From: Nitrosarchaeum sp.
GTDB lineage: Archaea; Thermoproteota; Nitrososphaeria; Nitrososphaerales; Nitrosopumilaceae
Direction: 5' to 3'
Assembly: GCA_003569705.1 (NCBI GenBank)
Contig: BGOU01000008.1
Location: 37,737-101,736, forward strand
Length of the DNA: 64,000 nucleotides
The notes beneath the pieces are model-generated. The model did no database searches. It was not told the DNA's origin and saw nothing but the letters and a program-made list of their open reading frames with translations. Position 1 is the first letter of the stretch, and every line of letters begins with the position of its first letter. Position numbers and translations under genes: made by a program. Shown one piece after another: positions 32,954 to 43,039 of the stretch.

Positions 32954-34117
32954 GTGGAGACAAAAAACATAGGCTTACGTGGGATTCAGGTTGCAGATAC
33001 AAGAATCTCAAGTATTGATGGGGAAAAAGGCAAGCTGATTTACCGCGGTTATGATATCTTAGAACTAACAAAAAAATCAAACTATGAAGAAACGGCATAT
33101 TTGTTATTACATGATGAATTACCAACCAAAGAACAACTATCAGAGTTCAAATCCAAACTAAATGAGGCAAGATGGATTCCCAAAAGAATGCAAATCAACA
33201 TGGGAAATTGGAGAAAAGATGCCGATCCAATGGATATGCTACAAGCATTTGTTGCCGCACTGGCAGGATATTATGATGAAGAATTTGCAAGCAAAGAGGC
33301 AAGTTATGATAAAGCAATCAATCTAATTGCCAAAGTACCTACAATAATTGCAAGTTGGCAGAGAGTCAGAGACGGATTAGAAATAATTGATCCTGACCCA
33401 GATTTAGATCACGCAGCAAATTTTCTCTACATGATGTTTGGAGTAAAACCAGACAAAGAAATTGAAAAGATTTTTGATACATGTTTGATTCTTCATGCAG
33501 AACACACCTTTAATGCATCTACATTTGTTGCAAGACAGGTCGCATCAACTAGAGCTCATATGTACTCAGCAATAAGTGCGGCAATCGGTGCATTGAGTGG
33601 GGAATTGCATGGAGGTGCAAATACAGAGGTAATGAAGATGCTTTTAGATATTGGTACTATAGATAATGTCGTTCCATGGGTTAAGGAAAAATTGAGCAAG
33701 GGTGAGAGAATAATGGGAATGGGTCATGCAGTGTATAAAACATATGATCCTAGAGCAGAGGTCCTAAAAGAATTATCAAGAAAGCTTGCTGCAAAAACAG
33801 GTGAACCGTGGTATGACATTACAGAAAAAGTAGAAACAACTACAATTGCAGAAATAAAATTGCAGAGAGGAAAAGATATCTATCCAAATGTAGATTTGTA
33901 CAGTGCTTCAATTTACCATATGCTAAAAATTCCAATGGATCTTAACACTCCAATTTTTGCAATATCAAGAGTTGCAGGGTGGGCTGCACACATAATTGAA
34001 GAAAAATTTGCAGAGGCAGCACCAAAGACTGCATTATACAGACCAGAAGCAGTCTATGTTGGAAAATATTGTGGACCAGAAGGTTGTGAATACGAGGTCC
34101 TGGACTTGAGAAAGTAA
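32954..34117 (+). CDS. gltA: citrate synthase
   Basis: Joins oxaloacetate and acetyl-CoA to citrate. A 387-residue enzyme of the archaeal/Gram-positive size. Catalytic residues are visible: His in SGELHGGANTEVM, His in MGMGHAVYKTYDPRA and Asp in NVDLYSASIYH. The GTG start at 32954 is favoured by the TxxIGLRGIQVADT beginning of the family. It is framed by two small minus-strand genes. Confidence 0.95.
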   Translation: METKNIGLRGIQVADTRISSIDGEKGKLIYRGYDILELTKKSNYEETAYLLLHDELPTKEQLSEFKSKLNEARWIPKRMQINMGNWRKDADPMDMLQAFVAALAGYYDEEFASKEASYDKAINLIAKVPTIIASWQRVRDGLEIIDPDPDLDHAANFLYMMFGVKPDKEIEKIFDTCLILHAEHTFNASTFVARQVASTRAHMYSAISAAIGALSGELHGGANTEVMKMLLDIGTIDNVVPWVKEKLSKGERIMGMGHAVYKTYDPRAEVLKELSRKLAAKTGEPWYDITEKVETTTIAEIKLQRGKDIYPNVDLYSASIYHMLKIPMDLNTPIFAISRVAGWAAHIIEEKFAEAAPKTALYRPEAVYVGKYCGPEGCEYEVLDLRK

Positions 34118-34120
34118 TTT

Positions 34121-34381
34121 TTAATTTCTTGTGTTAAGCCATTCTTTTGCTTTAGAATTTACATCGTGTTTGTACAAAACTTCAAAAACCATATCATAAA
34201 ATGTGATGCCTTTTTTTTGTGCCTGATCATCTAGCCAACGAATTCCATCAGCCAATTCTGGATCATATTCTGAAAATTCTACGAGTTCATCAACCATTTT
34301 TGAAAAGAATGTTTGTGACTCTAACATGTGTTGTTCTTTTAATCTTTGATCATAAGGGCGGGATTCAAAATATATAGACAA
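34121..34381 (-). CDS. small hypothetical protein with GITFYD motif, 86 aa
   Basis: Not recognised. Helical and acidic (FSKMVDELVEFSEYDPELADGI), then GITFYDMVFEVLYKH. It shares the G-x-x-FYD core with the 64-aa protein at 32640-32834. Three bp separate its stop from that of citrate synthase. Confidence 0.6.
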   Translation of the reverse strand: MSIYFESRPYDQRLKEQHMLESQTFFSKMVDELVEFSEYDPELADGIRWLDDQAQKKGITFYDMVFEVLYKHDVNSKAKEWLNTRN

Positions 34382-34403
34382 AAAACCGTTATTTGGTTGA
34401 CAA

Positions 34404-34799
34404 TTGGAGCACGTTTTATTTTTTGATGGAAATACAAAGGCAATATCATGGGTTATTCAAACAAACAATTCAATCATAGAGCAAAAAAGAGAACATGTCG
34501 ATATTTACTTGGATAAAGTAACCAGTCAACAATCAAAATACATCGGACTACATGTTGGGATGTTTTGGGGCATTGGCACATTTATCATAAAAAACCAAGA
34601 TGTTGTAAAAATAGCAATAGACGATAAATCAATCTTTGAGCACCTATCAACAAATCAAAAAAGCCATGATGAATTTATTGAAAAAAGAACTCATTTTATC
34701 AAACAGTTAATTGAACAAAGAGAGTTAAAAATTCAATATACATTGATAAGACCAGAGGAAAACGTTGCTGCTAAAAAAATACAATGCAAAGGGGCTTAA
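34404..34799 (+). CDS. hypothetical protein, 131 aa
   Basis: Not recognised. TTG start; compact with a Gly-rich centre (YIGLHVGMFWGIGTFIIKN) that might form a hairpin, and a basic helical end. Divergent from the 86-aa gene with 22 bp between starts, so at most a minimal bidirectional promoter fits. Confidence 0.55.
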   Translation: MEHVLFFDGNTKAISWVIQTNNSIIEQKREHVDIYLDKVTSQQSKYIGLHVGMFWGIGTFIIKNQDVVKIAIDDKSIFEHLSTNQKSHDEFIEKRTHFIKQLIEQRELKIQYTLIRPEENVAAKKIQCKGA

Positions 34800-35117
34800 G
34801 ACCAAAAACGAGAGTTACTTGGTGAGAGCCCCAATGCATCTTATATTTCACAATAGTGGAATGAATGATATAAAAAATAATTGTTCAATATGATTGACCA
34901 TAGTTAAAATCAATTAAAGCGATCATGTAATATTTTCAACAGTTTTTTTAGATTTATGTAAATTTTTGAAGAAAATCAGAAATCACACATATGGCGAAAC
35001 TTCAGTAGGTAATTATTTAGATGAAATGTGGTTTTCTAAATATTCCAATTATTTTAAATGGTAAACGTAATACTAAAGATTAGATTTATTTAGCTTGAGG
35101 AAATCCTTGGATTACTT
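34800..35117. other. intergenic region upstream of the cupredoxin gene
   Basis: 318 bp with no coding-like frame. It contains a TATA-like TTTATTTA at 35085-35092, about 26 bp before the cupredoxin ATG. I see no RNA gene or repeat. Confidence 0.4.
35085..35092 (+). promoter_or_regulatory. TATA-like element before the cupredoxin gene
   Basis: TTTATTTA ends 25 bp before the ATG at 35118, the usual spacing for leaderless archaeal genes. Confidence 0.4.
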
Positions 35118-35681
35118 ATGACAAGTATGGATAAAGCAGCAATTGCATTTTCAATTGCAATTGTAGCTGTCGGTGTAGGATTTGCATTCTATGCTGGTCA
35201 CGTTCAAAATAACGCTCCAGTAGTACCGGCTCCAGTAATGACTAAAACTGAGATGCCAAAAATGCAAGCACCTACAACAACAGAAAAAACTGTAAAAATA
35301 AAAGAAGAGGTAAAGATGGAAGAGAAACCAGCTGTGCCAGTTGAAGAACCAGCTGTGCCAGTTGAAGAATCATCTGCACCAAAAACAGTTAGTGTAACAA
35401 TTCCAACAGGATCTTCATCTCCAGGTTGTGAAACATCCAATGCGTGTTATTTACCAGCATCAACTACAATCAATGTAGGTGATACAGTAGAATGGAAAAA
35501 CACAGATACTGCAGCACACACAGTAACAGGTGGTAGCCCATCAGATGGCCCATCTGGTGTATTTGACAGTAGTTTAATCATGGCAGGCGCATCATTTGAA
35601 AATACATTTGATGAGGCAGGAAGTTATGATTACTTCTGCATGGTACATCCATGGATGGTTGGAAACGTTCAAGTGAACTAA
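35118..35681 (+). CDS. membrane-anchored cupredoxin (plastocyanin-like blue copper protein)
   Basis: A 187-residue protein: N-terminal membrane helix (about 6-27, AAIAFSIAIVAVGVGFAFYAG), a Pro/Glu/Lys-rich linker, then a cupredoxin domain from about 93. Type 1 copper ligands can be read as His in AAHTVTGG and Cys, His, Met in YDYFCMVHPWMVGN. It faces the outside and probably moves electrons, in line with the copper-based respiratory chain of ammonia-oxidising archaea. An additional Cys pair (CETSNAC) precedes the core. The linker contains a 21-bp duplication. Confidence 0.92.
   Translation: MTSMDKAAIAFSIAIVAVGVGFAFYAGHVQNNAPVVPAPVMTKTEMPKMQAPTTTEKTVKIKEEVKMEEKPAVPVEEPAVPVEESSAPKTVSVTIPTGSSSPGCETSNACYLPASTTINVGDTVEWKNTDTAAHTVTGGSPSDGPSGVFDSSLIMAGASFENTFDEAGSYDYFCMVHPWMVGNVQVN
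35328..35369 (+). repeat. 21-bp tandem duplication in the cupredoxin linker
   Basis: Two exact head-to-tail copies (35328-35348 and 35349-35369), each coding for seven residues (PAVPVEE). It lengthens the flexible linker without changing frame. Confidence 0.85.
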
Positions 35682-35687
35682 CCGAAA

Positions 35688-35712
35688 TTTTTTCTTTTTT
35701 CTTATTTTATTT
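35688..35712. terminator. T-rich transcription terminator between cupredoxin and uvrC
   Basis: A pyrimidine run of about 25 bases with several T5-T6 tracts directly after the cupredoxin stop. Archaeal termination on poly-T without a hairpin fits. On the opposite strand uvrC ends within it. Confidence 0.45.
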
Positions 35713-37288
35713 GATTTTTACGTATTGCTCTATTGTATGCCACTCCAAATCTATGAGTCTCATCTCGAGCATATTGTAAAATTTTCAATGAAGGTTTATC
35801 TTTTGAAATTACAATAGAATTTTTTTGGTTTGGAGTAAATATCTCCTCGTTTTCTTTAGCAAGGGAAATGCAATTAATCTTTAATCCGAGTGATTGCAAT
35901 GACTTGAGTGCAGCGTTTAGTTGCCCTTTTCCACCATCAATTAATATCAAATCAGGTAGATCAGAATGTTCTTCTAATAATCTAAGATATCTTCGTTTGA
36001 TGATCTCACTTATCATTGCAAAGTCATCTCTGCCAGAAACTGTTTTAATTTTGAATTTTCGGTATCCAGATTTGTTTGGTTTACCATCTACAAATCTAGA
36101 CATTGAACCTACTGCAAAATCATCTCCATGATTTGAAATATCAAAGCATTCAATGATGCTAGGAATTGCAGGAAGATGCAATATCTCTTGTAGTTCTATC
36201 AAGCCAAGATCACCGCCCTTGGAATGAATCAATGAAATATTCTTTAAAATCAAATTAATGATATCCTTTCTTTTACCACGTTGTGGGCAAATAATTTCAA
36301 CTGAGAATCCTGCCTGTTCAGATAGCAATGATTCTAAAAGTATTTTATTTTCAGGAAGTTCACTGACAAGGATAAATTTTGGAATTTTGTGAATAGTGTA
36401 ATACTGAAAAAGAAAATTTGAAAAACTATTATCCCCAACAAGATCAAAAAAGAATTTGTCGCTGTCTCGCATTACTCCATTAATCATCCTGAAATTCATT
36501 ACAGTTATAGTTTGATCTTTATTTCCAATTCCAAAGTATTCCTCATCAGAATTCTCAACATATTCCATTTTTTGTTTTGTTTGAAGACTACCCAATCTAA
36601 TCAAAGTATCACGGATATCCTTTGCACGTTCAAATTGTTGTGATTCAGCAGCTTGGGTCATTTCTTCTTTTAATTTTTTTGTGAAAACCAGAGTTTGGTT
36701 TTTTCCTTTTAGTACTTCTTCTAATGAAGATACATGTTGATTGTATTTGTCTTGAGCATCTTTGAATTCACATGGACCTTCACAGTTTCCTAAATGGTAT
36801 TCCAGACATACTTTTTTTGGCAATTGTGTACAGATTCTAATTTGAAATGCTTTTCGTAGAGTGCCAATTGTAAGTAGTTTTGAGCTACCTTGCATGAATG
36901 GACCAAATATTTTTCCACCACCTAGAAACTTTCCATCATGTGTTCTTCTTGCAACAAGCAGTCTAGGGTATTTTTCGTTGGATATTCGAAGATAGGTATA
37001 GCGCTGTTGATCTTTTAATTCAATATTAAATTTGGGCCTGTATTTTTTTATCATATTTGATTCTAAAAGGAATGCTTCGCTTTCATTATCAGTTAAAACA
37101 AATTCAATATCAAAAATGTTTTCCACAAGCTTTTGTGTTTTGTAATTCTGATTTTTTAAAAAATATGACTTTACTCTGTTTTTTAGATTCTTTGCCTTTC
37201 CGATATAGATAATTTTCCTATCGGAATCTTTCATTAAATATATGCCAGGATTTGAGGGAATGTGAATTTTTGAAATATCAAAAGTCAT
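35702..37288 (-). CDS. uvrC: UvrC, nucleotide excision repair endonuclease subunit
   Basis: Makes both incisions around DNA lesions after UvrAB recognition. The 528-residue protein has an N-terminal GIY-YIG nuclease ([25 protein letters not shown]), a Cys cluster ([23 protein letters not shown]), a UVR motif near 205-235 and the RNase H-like 5' nuclease domain ([18 protein letters not shown] ... [11 protein letters not shown] ... [13 protein letters not shown]). It is about 70 residues shorter than bacterial UvrC and lacks the C-terminal helix-hairpin-helix pair. Its start overlaps the end of uvrA by 4 bp. Confidence 0.94.
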   Translation of the reverse strand: MTFDISKIHIPSNPGIYLMKDSDRKIIYIGKAKNLKNRVKSYFLKNQNYKTQKLVENIFDIEFVLTDNESEAFLLESNMIKKYRPKFNIELKDQQRYTYLRISNEKYPRLLVARRTHDGKFLGGGKIFGPFMQGSSKLLTIGTLRKAFQIRICTQLPKKVCLEYHLGNCEGPCEFKDAQDKYNQHVSSLEEVLKGKNQTLVFTKKLKEEMTQAAESQQFERAKDIRDTLIRLGSLQTKQKMEYVENSDEEYFGIGNKDQTITVMNFRMINGVMRDSDKFFFDLVGDNSFSNFLFQYYTIHKIPKFILVSELPENKILLESLLSEQAGFSVEIICPQRGKRKDIINLILKNISLIHSKGGDLGLIELQEILHLPAIPSIIECFDISNHGDDFAVGSMSRFVDGKPNKSGYRKFKIKTVSGRDDFAMISEIIKRRYLRLLEEHSDLPDLILIDGGKGQLNAALKSLQSLGLKINCISLAKENEEIFTPNQKNSIVISKDKPSLKILQYARDETHRFGVAYNRAIRKNQIK

Positions 37289-37857
37289 TGCTTTAGTAGT
37301 TTTTTGAGATATTTTCCAGTATAGCTTCCAGGTGCTTTTGCAACTTGATCAGGCGTGCCTACAGCAATTATTTTACCACCCTCATCACCACCCTCAGGTC
37401 CCAAATCAATTAACCAGTCAGAGTTTTTGATTACATCCATGTTGTGCTCAATTACTAGTACGGTATTTCCTAGATTTACAAGTCTGTTTAGCACATCAAG
37501 AAGTTTTTGAACATCTGCAAAATGCAATCCCGTAGTAGGCTCATCAAGAATGTAAAATGTTTTTCCTGTTCCTCGTTTGGATAATTCAGATGCAAGTTTT
37601 ACTCTTTGTGCCTCTCCGCCAGATAAAGTAGTAGATGATTGTCCTAGCTTGATGTAACCCAACCCAACATCAAAAACGGTTTGTAATTTTCTTTTGATTG
37701 AAGGAATGTTTTCAAAAAATTGCAGTGCCTCGTAAACGGTCATATCCAATACATCTGAAATATTTTTTCCTTTATACAAAACAGATAGAGTTTCAGAGTT
37801 GTATCGTTTTCCTTTGCATTCATCACACTTTACATAAACATCAGATAAAAATTGCAT
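37285..37857 (-). CDS. uvrA: UvrA, C-terminal fragment after a frameshift
   Basis: A 190-residue frame containing the C-terminal part of the second ABC half of UvrA: second zinc-site half [10 protein letters not shown], signature [12 protein letters not shown], Walker [14 protein letters not shown] and switch His in VLVIEHNMD. The sequence between this ATG and the first fragment (37858-37919) also encodes UvrA in the same frame ([19 protein letters not shown]), so this is not an independent gene but the second piece of one gene broken by a one-base loss. Confidence 0.88.
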   Translation of the reverse strand: MQFLSDVYVKCDECKGKRYNSETLSVLYKGKNISDVLDMTVYEALQFFENIPSIKRKLQTVFDVGLGYIKLGQSSTTLSGGEAQRVKLASELSKRGTGKTFYILDEPTTGLHFADVQKLLDVLNRLVNLGNTVLVIEHNMDVIKNSDWLIDLGPEGGDEGGKIIAVGTPDQVAKAPGSYTGKYLKKLLKQ

Positions 37858-37907
37858 TTCAATTTGTTTTACACCATCACCATCACAAGCAAAACATCTT
37901 CCATCAG

Positions 37908-40103
37908 CTACATTAAAGAGAATTGGCCTACAGTGTATCCTCTCTCTTTTGATAATTCAGTATTTGCATATAATTCTCTTATAAAAGTAAATGTGCCGAT
38001 ATATGTTGCAGGATTAGAACGTGGGGTTCTCCCAATTGGAGATTGATCAATTGCAATTACTTTATCGATATTTTCCAGACCTAAAATTTCACGGTGACTT
38101 CCAGATTTTAAATTAGATTTGTAAAAATGATTCTCAAGGGATTTTAATAAAATATCATTTATCAAAGTAGATTTTCCAGAACCAGATACACCAGTTACAG
38201 AAACAAAAAGGCCCAGTGGTATTTCCACATCAATATTTTTTAGATTATTTTCAGATGCTCCTTTAATAATTAACGAACCAGAGCGATTACGTATCTTCCC
38301 TTCAAGTTTTATCAGTGAATTGTTTTTTAGATAATCTCCAGTGACAGATTTATTATCATTGAGAATTTGGTCAATAGTTCCTTCAAAGACTACATTTCCT
38401 CCATGCACTCCTGCACCAGGACCCAAATCTACAATCCAGTCTGAATTTCGTATAACTTCTTCGTCATGCTCCACTACAATTACAGTATTTCCAAGATTTC
38501 GTAGCTTTGTTAGCGTTTTAATGAGACGTTCGTTATCACGTTGATGCAAACCAATTGTAGGTTCATCAAGAACATACAAAACTCCAGTAAGATTAGACCC
38601 AATCTGAGTTGCCAATCTAATCCTTTGAGATTCACCACCAGATAAAGTAGAACTTAATCTATTCAGAGTGATATAGTTTAATCCTACGTTCATTAAAAAT
38701 TCTAATCTTGCTTTAATTTCTTTAAGGACATCTCGTGCAATGTATTGTTCATTTTCAGTTAACTTTAATGTAGAAAAAAAATCATAACAGTGATCAATGG
38801 ATAAATCACAAACATCCATAATTCCCTTATCATTAATTTTGACTGCCAGTGATTCTGGTTTTAATTTTTTTCCATTACATACGGTACATGGTGTATCTCG
38901 CATGAATTGTTTTAGCCATTCACGTTTTGATTCAGAATCAGTTTCCATAAAAGAGCGTTGAAGATTAACTAGTACTCCTTCAAATGCATTAGTGTATTGC
39001 CAAGAAGAATCGCCAGATTTAGAACTATATTTAAAATCAATCAGGTCATTAGTTCCGTGCAAAATAATTCTAAGATGTTTTGGTGCTATTTTTTCAATAG
39101 GTGTCATCAAATCAAAACCAAATTTTTTTCCAACAGATCTTAATGCTTGTTTTCTAAATGCAGAAAATCGTCCACTCCATGGAACAATTGCACCATCTAA
39201 AATGGATTTGCTCTTATCAGGAATTACAAGATCTGCATCAAATTCCATATTTACCCCCAATCCATTACATGCCTTACACATTCCAAATGGAGAATTAAAT
39301 GAAAATGTCCTAGGCTCTAATTCACCAATAGTCAATCCACAATAAGGACATGCATTGTTTTGTGAAAAAATTTTTTCTGATTTTTCAGATGAAATCATGA
39401 CATCGCCTTTGGATGCTTTGATTGCAGTTTGGATTGCCTCAAATAATCTAGATTTTTCAGATTTTTCTGTCTGTATTCTATCCACTACAATCTCAATATT
39501 GTGCCATTTCTGTCTGTCAAGTGTTGGAAACTGTTCATCTAGGCTCAAAATCTCCCCATCTAGGCGTATTCTAGAATATCCGTCTTTTTTTATCTGTTCA
39601 AATAATTTCTCATATGTTCCTTTTTTTCTCTGAATAATTGGAGATAAAATTAGAATCTTTTGTCCAGCAAAATCTTTTAGAATAGAATCACAGATAGTTT
39701 CAATGGATTGACTAGATATTTTTCTAGCGCAATTTGTACAATAAGGAATTCCAATTCTTGCATAAAGTAATCTCACATAATCATAGATTTCAGTAGTTGT
39801 TCCAACAGTAGAACGTGGATTCTTACTTGTAGTTTTTTGTTGAATAGATATTGCAGGAGAGAGTCCTTCTATAGAATCAACATCAGGTTTGTCCATTAAT
39901 TCAAGGAACTGTCGTGCATAAGCAGAAAGTGATTCTACATAACGTCTCTGTCCTTCAGCATAAATTGTATCAAAAGCCAAAGTTGATTTTCCAGAGCCAG
40001 ATAGTCCACTAATAACAACAAGTTTATTTTTTGGAATATCAACATCAATATTTTTTAGATTATGATGTCTTGCACCACGAATTTTTAATTTATTTTCTAC
40101 CAT
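37908..40103 (-). CDS. uvrA: UvrA, N-terminal 731 residues up to a frameshift
   Basis: Damage-recognition ATPase of nucleotide excision repair. This frame holds the first ABC ATPase (Walker [11 protein letters not shown] at about 28-38, inserted zinc site [18 protein letters not shown], signature [12 protein letters not shown], Walker [12 protein letters not shown]) and the start of the second (Walker [14 protein letters not shown]). It ends abruptly at VGQFSLM, where the family continues [10 protein letters not shown]. Adding one base to the A-run at 37915-37917 restores a protein of about 939 residues. It overlaps uvrB by 14 bp. Confidence 0.92.
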   Translation of the reverse strand: MVENKLKIRGARHHNLKNIDVDIPKNKLVVISGLSGSGKSTLAFDTIYAEGQRRYVESLSAYARQFLELMDKPDVDSIEGLSPAISIQQKTTSKNPRSTVGTTTEIYDYVRLLYARIGIPYCTNCARKISSQSIETICDSILKDFAGQKILILSPIIQRKKGTYEKLFEQIKKDGYSRIRLDGEILSLDEQFPTLDRQKWHNIEIVVDRIQTEKSEKSRLFEAIQTAIKASKGDVMISSEKSEKIFSQNNACPYCGLTIGELEPRTFSFNSPFGMCKACNGLGVNMEFDADLVIPDKSKSILDGAIVPWSGRFSAFRKQALRSVGKKFGFDLMTPIEKIAPKHLRIILHGTNDLIDFKYSSKSGDSSWQYTNAFEGVLVNLQRSFMETDSESKREWLKQFMRDTPCTVCNGKKLKPESLAVKINDKGIMDVCDLSIDHCYDFFSTLKLTENEQYIARDVLKEIKARLEFLMNVGLNYITLNRLSSTLSGGESQRIRLATQIGSNLTGVLYVLDEPTIGLHQRDNERLIKTLTKLRNLGNTVIVVEHDEEVIRNSDWIVDLGPGAGVHGGNVVFEGTIDQILNDNKSVTGDYLKNNSLIKLEGKIRNRSGSLIIKGASENNLKNIDVEIPLGLFVSVTGVSGSGKSTLINDILLKSLENHFYKSNLKSGSHREILGLENIDKVIAIDQSPIGRTPRSNPATYIGTFTFIRELYANTELSKERGYTVGQFSLM

Positions 40104-42042
40104 CTTTGAATTTAATCTCCTTTTCCAGTCTTTTTATTCTATCTCGACATTCAATTGCACGCTCAAAATCTAATTCTTCAGAATATTTTTTCATCTGAGA
40201 TTCAAGTTCAATAATATCAGTAGCAAGATCATGTATAGATTTTAGTTTAGATTCATCTAATGTGGTAACTTGTTCAGGAACTGATTTTATAATTGTCTGT
40301 GGAATGATATTATGCTCCGTGTTGTATTGTATTTGTTTTTCTTTACGTCTTTTTGTCTCATCGATTGCATGAGACATTGATTTTGTAATATTATCAGCAT
40401 ACATAATTACCGAGCCATTTACATTTCGTGCAGCTCTTCCAAATGTTTGAATCAAACTAGTAAAGTTTCTCAAAAATCCTTCCTTGTCTGCATCTAAAAT
40501 TGCAACTAGTGAAACCTCAGGAATGTCCAATCCCTCCCTTAACAAATTAATTCCAACTAGAACATCAAATTCGCCTAATCGTAGTTGTCGAATTAATTCT
40601 GTTCTTTGCAATCCTTCTATTTCAGAGTGCATGTATCTCACTCTCACCTGTTTTTTTGAAAGATATTCAGCAAGATCTTCAGCCATACGCTTTGTTAGAG
40701 TGGTAACTAAAACACGCTCATTTTGGGCTGCTCTTTTGGCAATTTCATGAATTAGATCATCCATTTGATCCTTTGTTGGCCTAATCTCTACGGATGGATC
40801 AAGTAGTCCAGTAGGCCTTACTAGTTGCTCTGCTATTTGAGTTGATATTTTTTTCTCATAATCACTCGGAGTTGCAGACACAAAAATTGTGTTTTTCAGA
40901 TAGCCCTCAAATTCTTCAAATTTTAATGGTCTGTTATCATATGCACTTGGTAGACGAAATCCATATGTCACTAGTTGCATTTTTCTTGAATAGTCACCTT
41001 TGTACATTCCATGTAGTTGTGGCAAAGTAACATGTGACTCATCAATTACAAGTAAATAATCATCTCCAAAAAAATCCATCAGACAAAATGCTTTCTCACC
41101 AGGTTGTCTCCCATCAAAATGTCTTGAATAATTTTCAATTCCTGAACAATAACCCAACTCACCTATCATCTCCAAATCATATTTCGTTCTCATTTCCAGT
41201 CTTTGTTTTTCTAATTCATTTAATTCTGGCAGTCGTTGTTCTAGCTCATCTTTAATTGAAAGTACAGCTTTTTCTCTGACATCTTTTGCAATCAGATAAT
41301 GTTTTGCAGGAAAAATTTTCATATGAGTTATACTGTGTTTTTCTTTAAGGGATATACTATCAAGTAAAGCGATTTTTTCTATGTCATCACCAAACATTGA
41401 AATTCGTACAATATCTTCAGAATATGCAGGAACAATATCTATCGTGTCACCCTTTACTCTGAAATTACCAGGAGCTACTTCGATGTCATTTCTTTCATAT
41501 CTTGCATCAATGAATTTTTTTATTAGTTCGTTTCTTTTTATCACATCACCTGCAGTAATTGTAATTGCCAAATCATCCCAATCCTGAGGATTGCCAAGGG
41601 AGTAAATGCAAGACACTGTTGAGACAATAATCGTTGGATCTCCAGATAGGAGCATTGCAGTTGCCTCTAATCGTAATTTTTCAATTTTTTCATTTATTTG
41701 AGTGTCTTTTTCAATATAGGTATCTGTCTGAGGTAAATAACTTTCAGGCTGATAATAATCATAATAAGATACAAAATAACCCACATTATTTTTTGGAAAA
41801 AACTGCTTGAATTCAGAATACAGTTGTGCAGCCAGAGTTTTGTTGTGAGATATGACCAATGTGTTTTTTCCAGTTCTTGCAATGACATTTGCAATAGAAA
41901 ATGTCTTTCCACTGCCAGTTACACCAAGTAATGTCTGAATTGTTCCCTTCTTCACACCGTCAACTAGTGTATCAATTGCTTGTGGTTGATCACCAGTAGG
42001 TTCAAACTCTGATACTAGTTCAAATTTATGACTTTGTTGCAA
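40090..42042 (-). CDS. uvrB: UvrB, nucleotide excision repair helicase subunit
   Basis: A 650-residue DEAD-like helicase: Walker A GVTGSGKTFS near 40, beta-hairpin region YYDYYQPESYLPQTD, DESH box (VIDESHVTLPQ), helicase motif VI (QTFGRAARN) and a C-terminal UVR motif (YSEELDFERAIECRDRIKRLE) for UvrC contact. First gene of uvrB-uvrA-uvrC. The system is of bacterial type; its presence in some archaea is attributed to horizontal transfer. Confidence 0.96.
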   Translation of the reverse strand: MQQSHKFELVSEFEPTGDQPQAIDTLVDGVKKGTIQTLLGVTGSGKTFSIANVIARTGKNTLVISHNKTLAAQLYSEFKQFFPKNNVGYFVSYYDYYQPESYLPQTDTYIEKDTQINEKIEKLRLEATAMLLSGDPTIIVSTVSCIYSLGNPQDWDDLAITITAGDVIKRNELIKKFIDARYERNDIEVAPGNFRVKGDTIDIVPAYSEDIVRISMFGDDIEKIALLDSISLKEKHSITHMKIFPAKHYLIAKDVREKAVLSIKDELEQRLPELNELEKQRLEMRTKYDLEMIGELGYCSGIENYSRHFDGRQPGEKAFCLMDFFGDDYLLVIDESHVTLPQLHGMYKGDYSRKMQLVTYGFRLPSAYDNRPLKFEEFEGYLKNTIFVSATPSDYEKKISTQIAEQLVRPTGLLDPSVEIRPTKDQMDDLIHEIAKRAAQNERVLVTTLTKRMAEDLAEYLSKKQVRVRYMHSEIEGLQRTELIRQLRLGEFDVLVGINLLREGLDIPEVSLVAILDADKEGFLRNFTSLIQTFGRAARNVNGSVIMYADNITKSMSHAIDETKRRKEKQIQYNTEHNIIPQTIIKSVPEQVTTLDESKLKSIHDLATDIIELESQMKKYSEELDFERAIECRDRIKRLEKEIKFKDGRK

Positions 42043-42187
42043 CAGTTACAATAATCCAAAACTGAACTTATAGCTAACGTTTGGAGAGTAAAACACCAAT
42101 GGTTCACAGTAATTAAGAACGAAAGAGTTAGCACCAGTGAACATATTTTTCATTTATTTATTAATCAAAAAATAACAGTTTTCACAG

Positions 42188-42301
42188 ATGGAAAAGATTT
42201 GCAAAAACTGCAAACATGTATTTGAGAATCGTGCAGTGGATTGTTGCTCATTTGATTGTAGTGAGCAATATTTTGAAAAACAAAGTCAAATTCTAAACTG
42301 A
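42188..42301 (+). CDS. small cysteine-rich protein, 37 aa
   Basis: A complete short frame with CKNC, a CC pair and a further Cys (CCSFDC). The spacing suits one zinc knuckle pair, similar in style to small FYVE- or ribbon-like fragments found beside many archaeal genes. It lies alone between uvrB (divergent) and the PPOX gene (convergent). Family unknown. Confidence 0.55.
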   Translation: MEKICKNCKHVFENRAVDCCSFDCSEQYFEKQSQILN

Positions 42302-42333
42302 ATTTGATGCAATGGCAATATCACAAATAGATA

Positions 42334-42981
42334 TTACCAAACAGGTTCATCGACCATCTGCAATCCGTTTTCAGTTATCTCAAATCCCATAATTTTCAAA
42401 GTTGCTTTTGCAGTAAGAGAATTTTTCTTTAATATTTTTTCTGCCAAATCAATTCTACTCTCTGCACGCATGTGTTGTCCGATTTTGTATTTTCCATGTA
42501 GTGTATCAGGAATTACTTTGATTACAGCAACTCCGTCTAAAACTCTCATAGTAGATTGAATTGGATCATATCCTCCCTCAGGCTGATATTTTTTCATAAG
42601 ACCATTTAGTGCAAGTGTTTTTTCCTCTCTATCTGTCACTAGTGATGCTTTGCCTTTGATTACAATACTAATGTATAATGTATCTGCAAGTGAAGCATTT
42701 TTTGGATCTTCAAAATAGGAAGGCAGAAATTCCAATTCCCTGTCAACTTCAAAACCAACTTTGTTATTTCGATTGATATTATCAATTTTTTCACCTTTGA
42801 TATGAGAATGCATGTATACAGAATCATTTAGAAAAACAAAATTCATAGGTATTATCTGAGGATATCCATTCTCATCAATACTAGAAACTCGTCCGACGTG
42901 TTCTTGGCTCAAAAATTCTTGTATTTTTTGATATGATTTGATTTGTAAAATTCCAACTAGTTGCAACAAGGTTATTTTCAT
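42334..42981 (-). CDS. pyridoxamine 5'-phosphate oxidase-like flavin-binding protein
   Basis: A 215-residue split-barrel FMN/F420-binding protein: HVGRVSSIDENGYPQIIPMNFV, then MHSHIKGEKIDNINRNNKVGFEV and VIKGKASLV. No PNPOx substrate residues are apparent, so it is not a true PdxH. Because ammonia-oxidising archaea make F420, a deazaflavin cofactor is possible. Convergent with the 37-aa gene. Confidence 0.8.
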   Translation of the reverse strand: MKITLLQLVGILQIKSYQKIQEFLSQEHVGRVSSIDENGYPQIIPMNFVFLNDSVYMHSHIKGEKIDNINRNNKVGFEVDRELEFLPSYFEDPKNASLADTLYISIVIKGKASLVTDREEKTLALNGLMKKYQPEGGYDPIQSTMRVLDGVAVIKVIPDTLHGKYKIGQHMRAESRIDLAEKILKKNSLTAKATLKIMGFEITENGLQMVDEPVW

Positions 42982-43039
42982 TAATAATATTATAAATCCA
43001 GATCATAATCTCTAAAATACGGGGGGGTTAAAGAAAATC

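Noticed and set aside
37698..37916. 72-codon plus-strand frame over the uvrA break
   Set aside because: Antisense to conserved UvrA residues.
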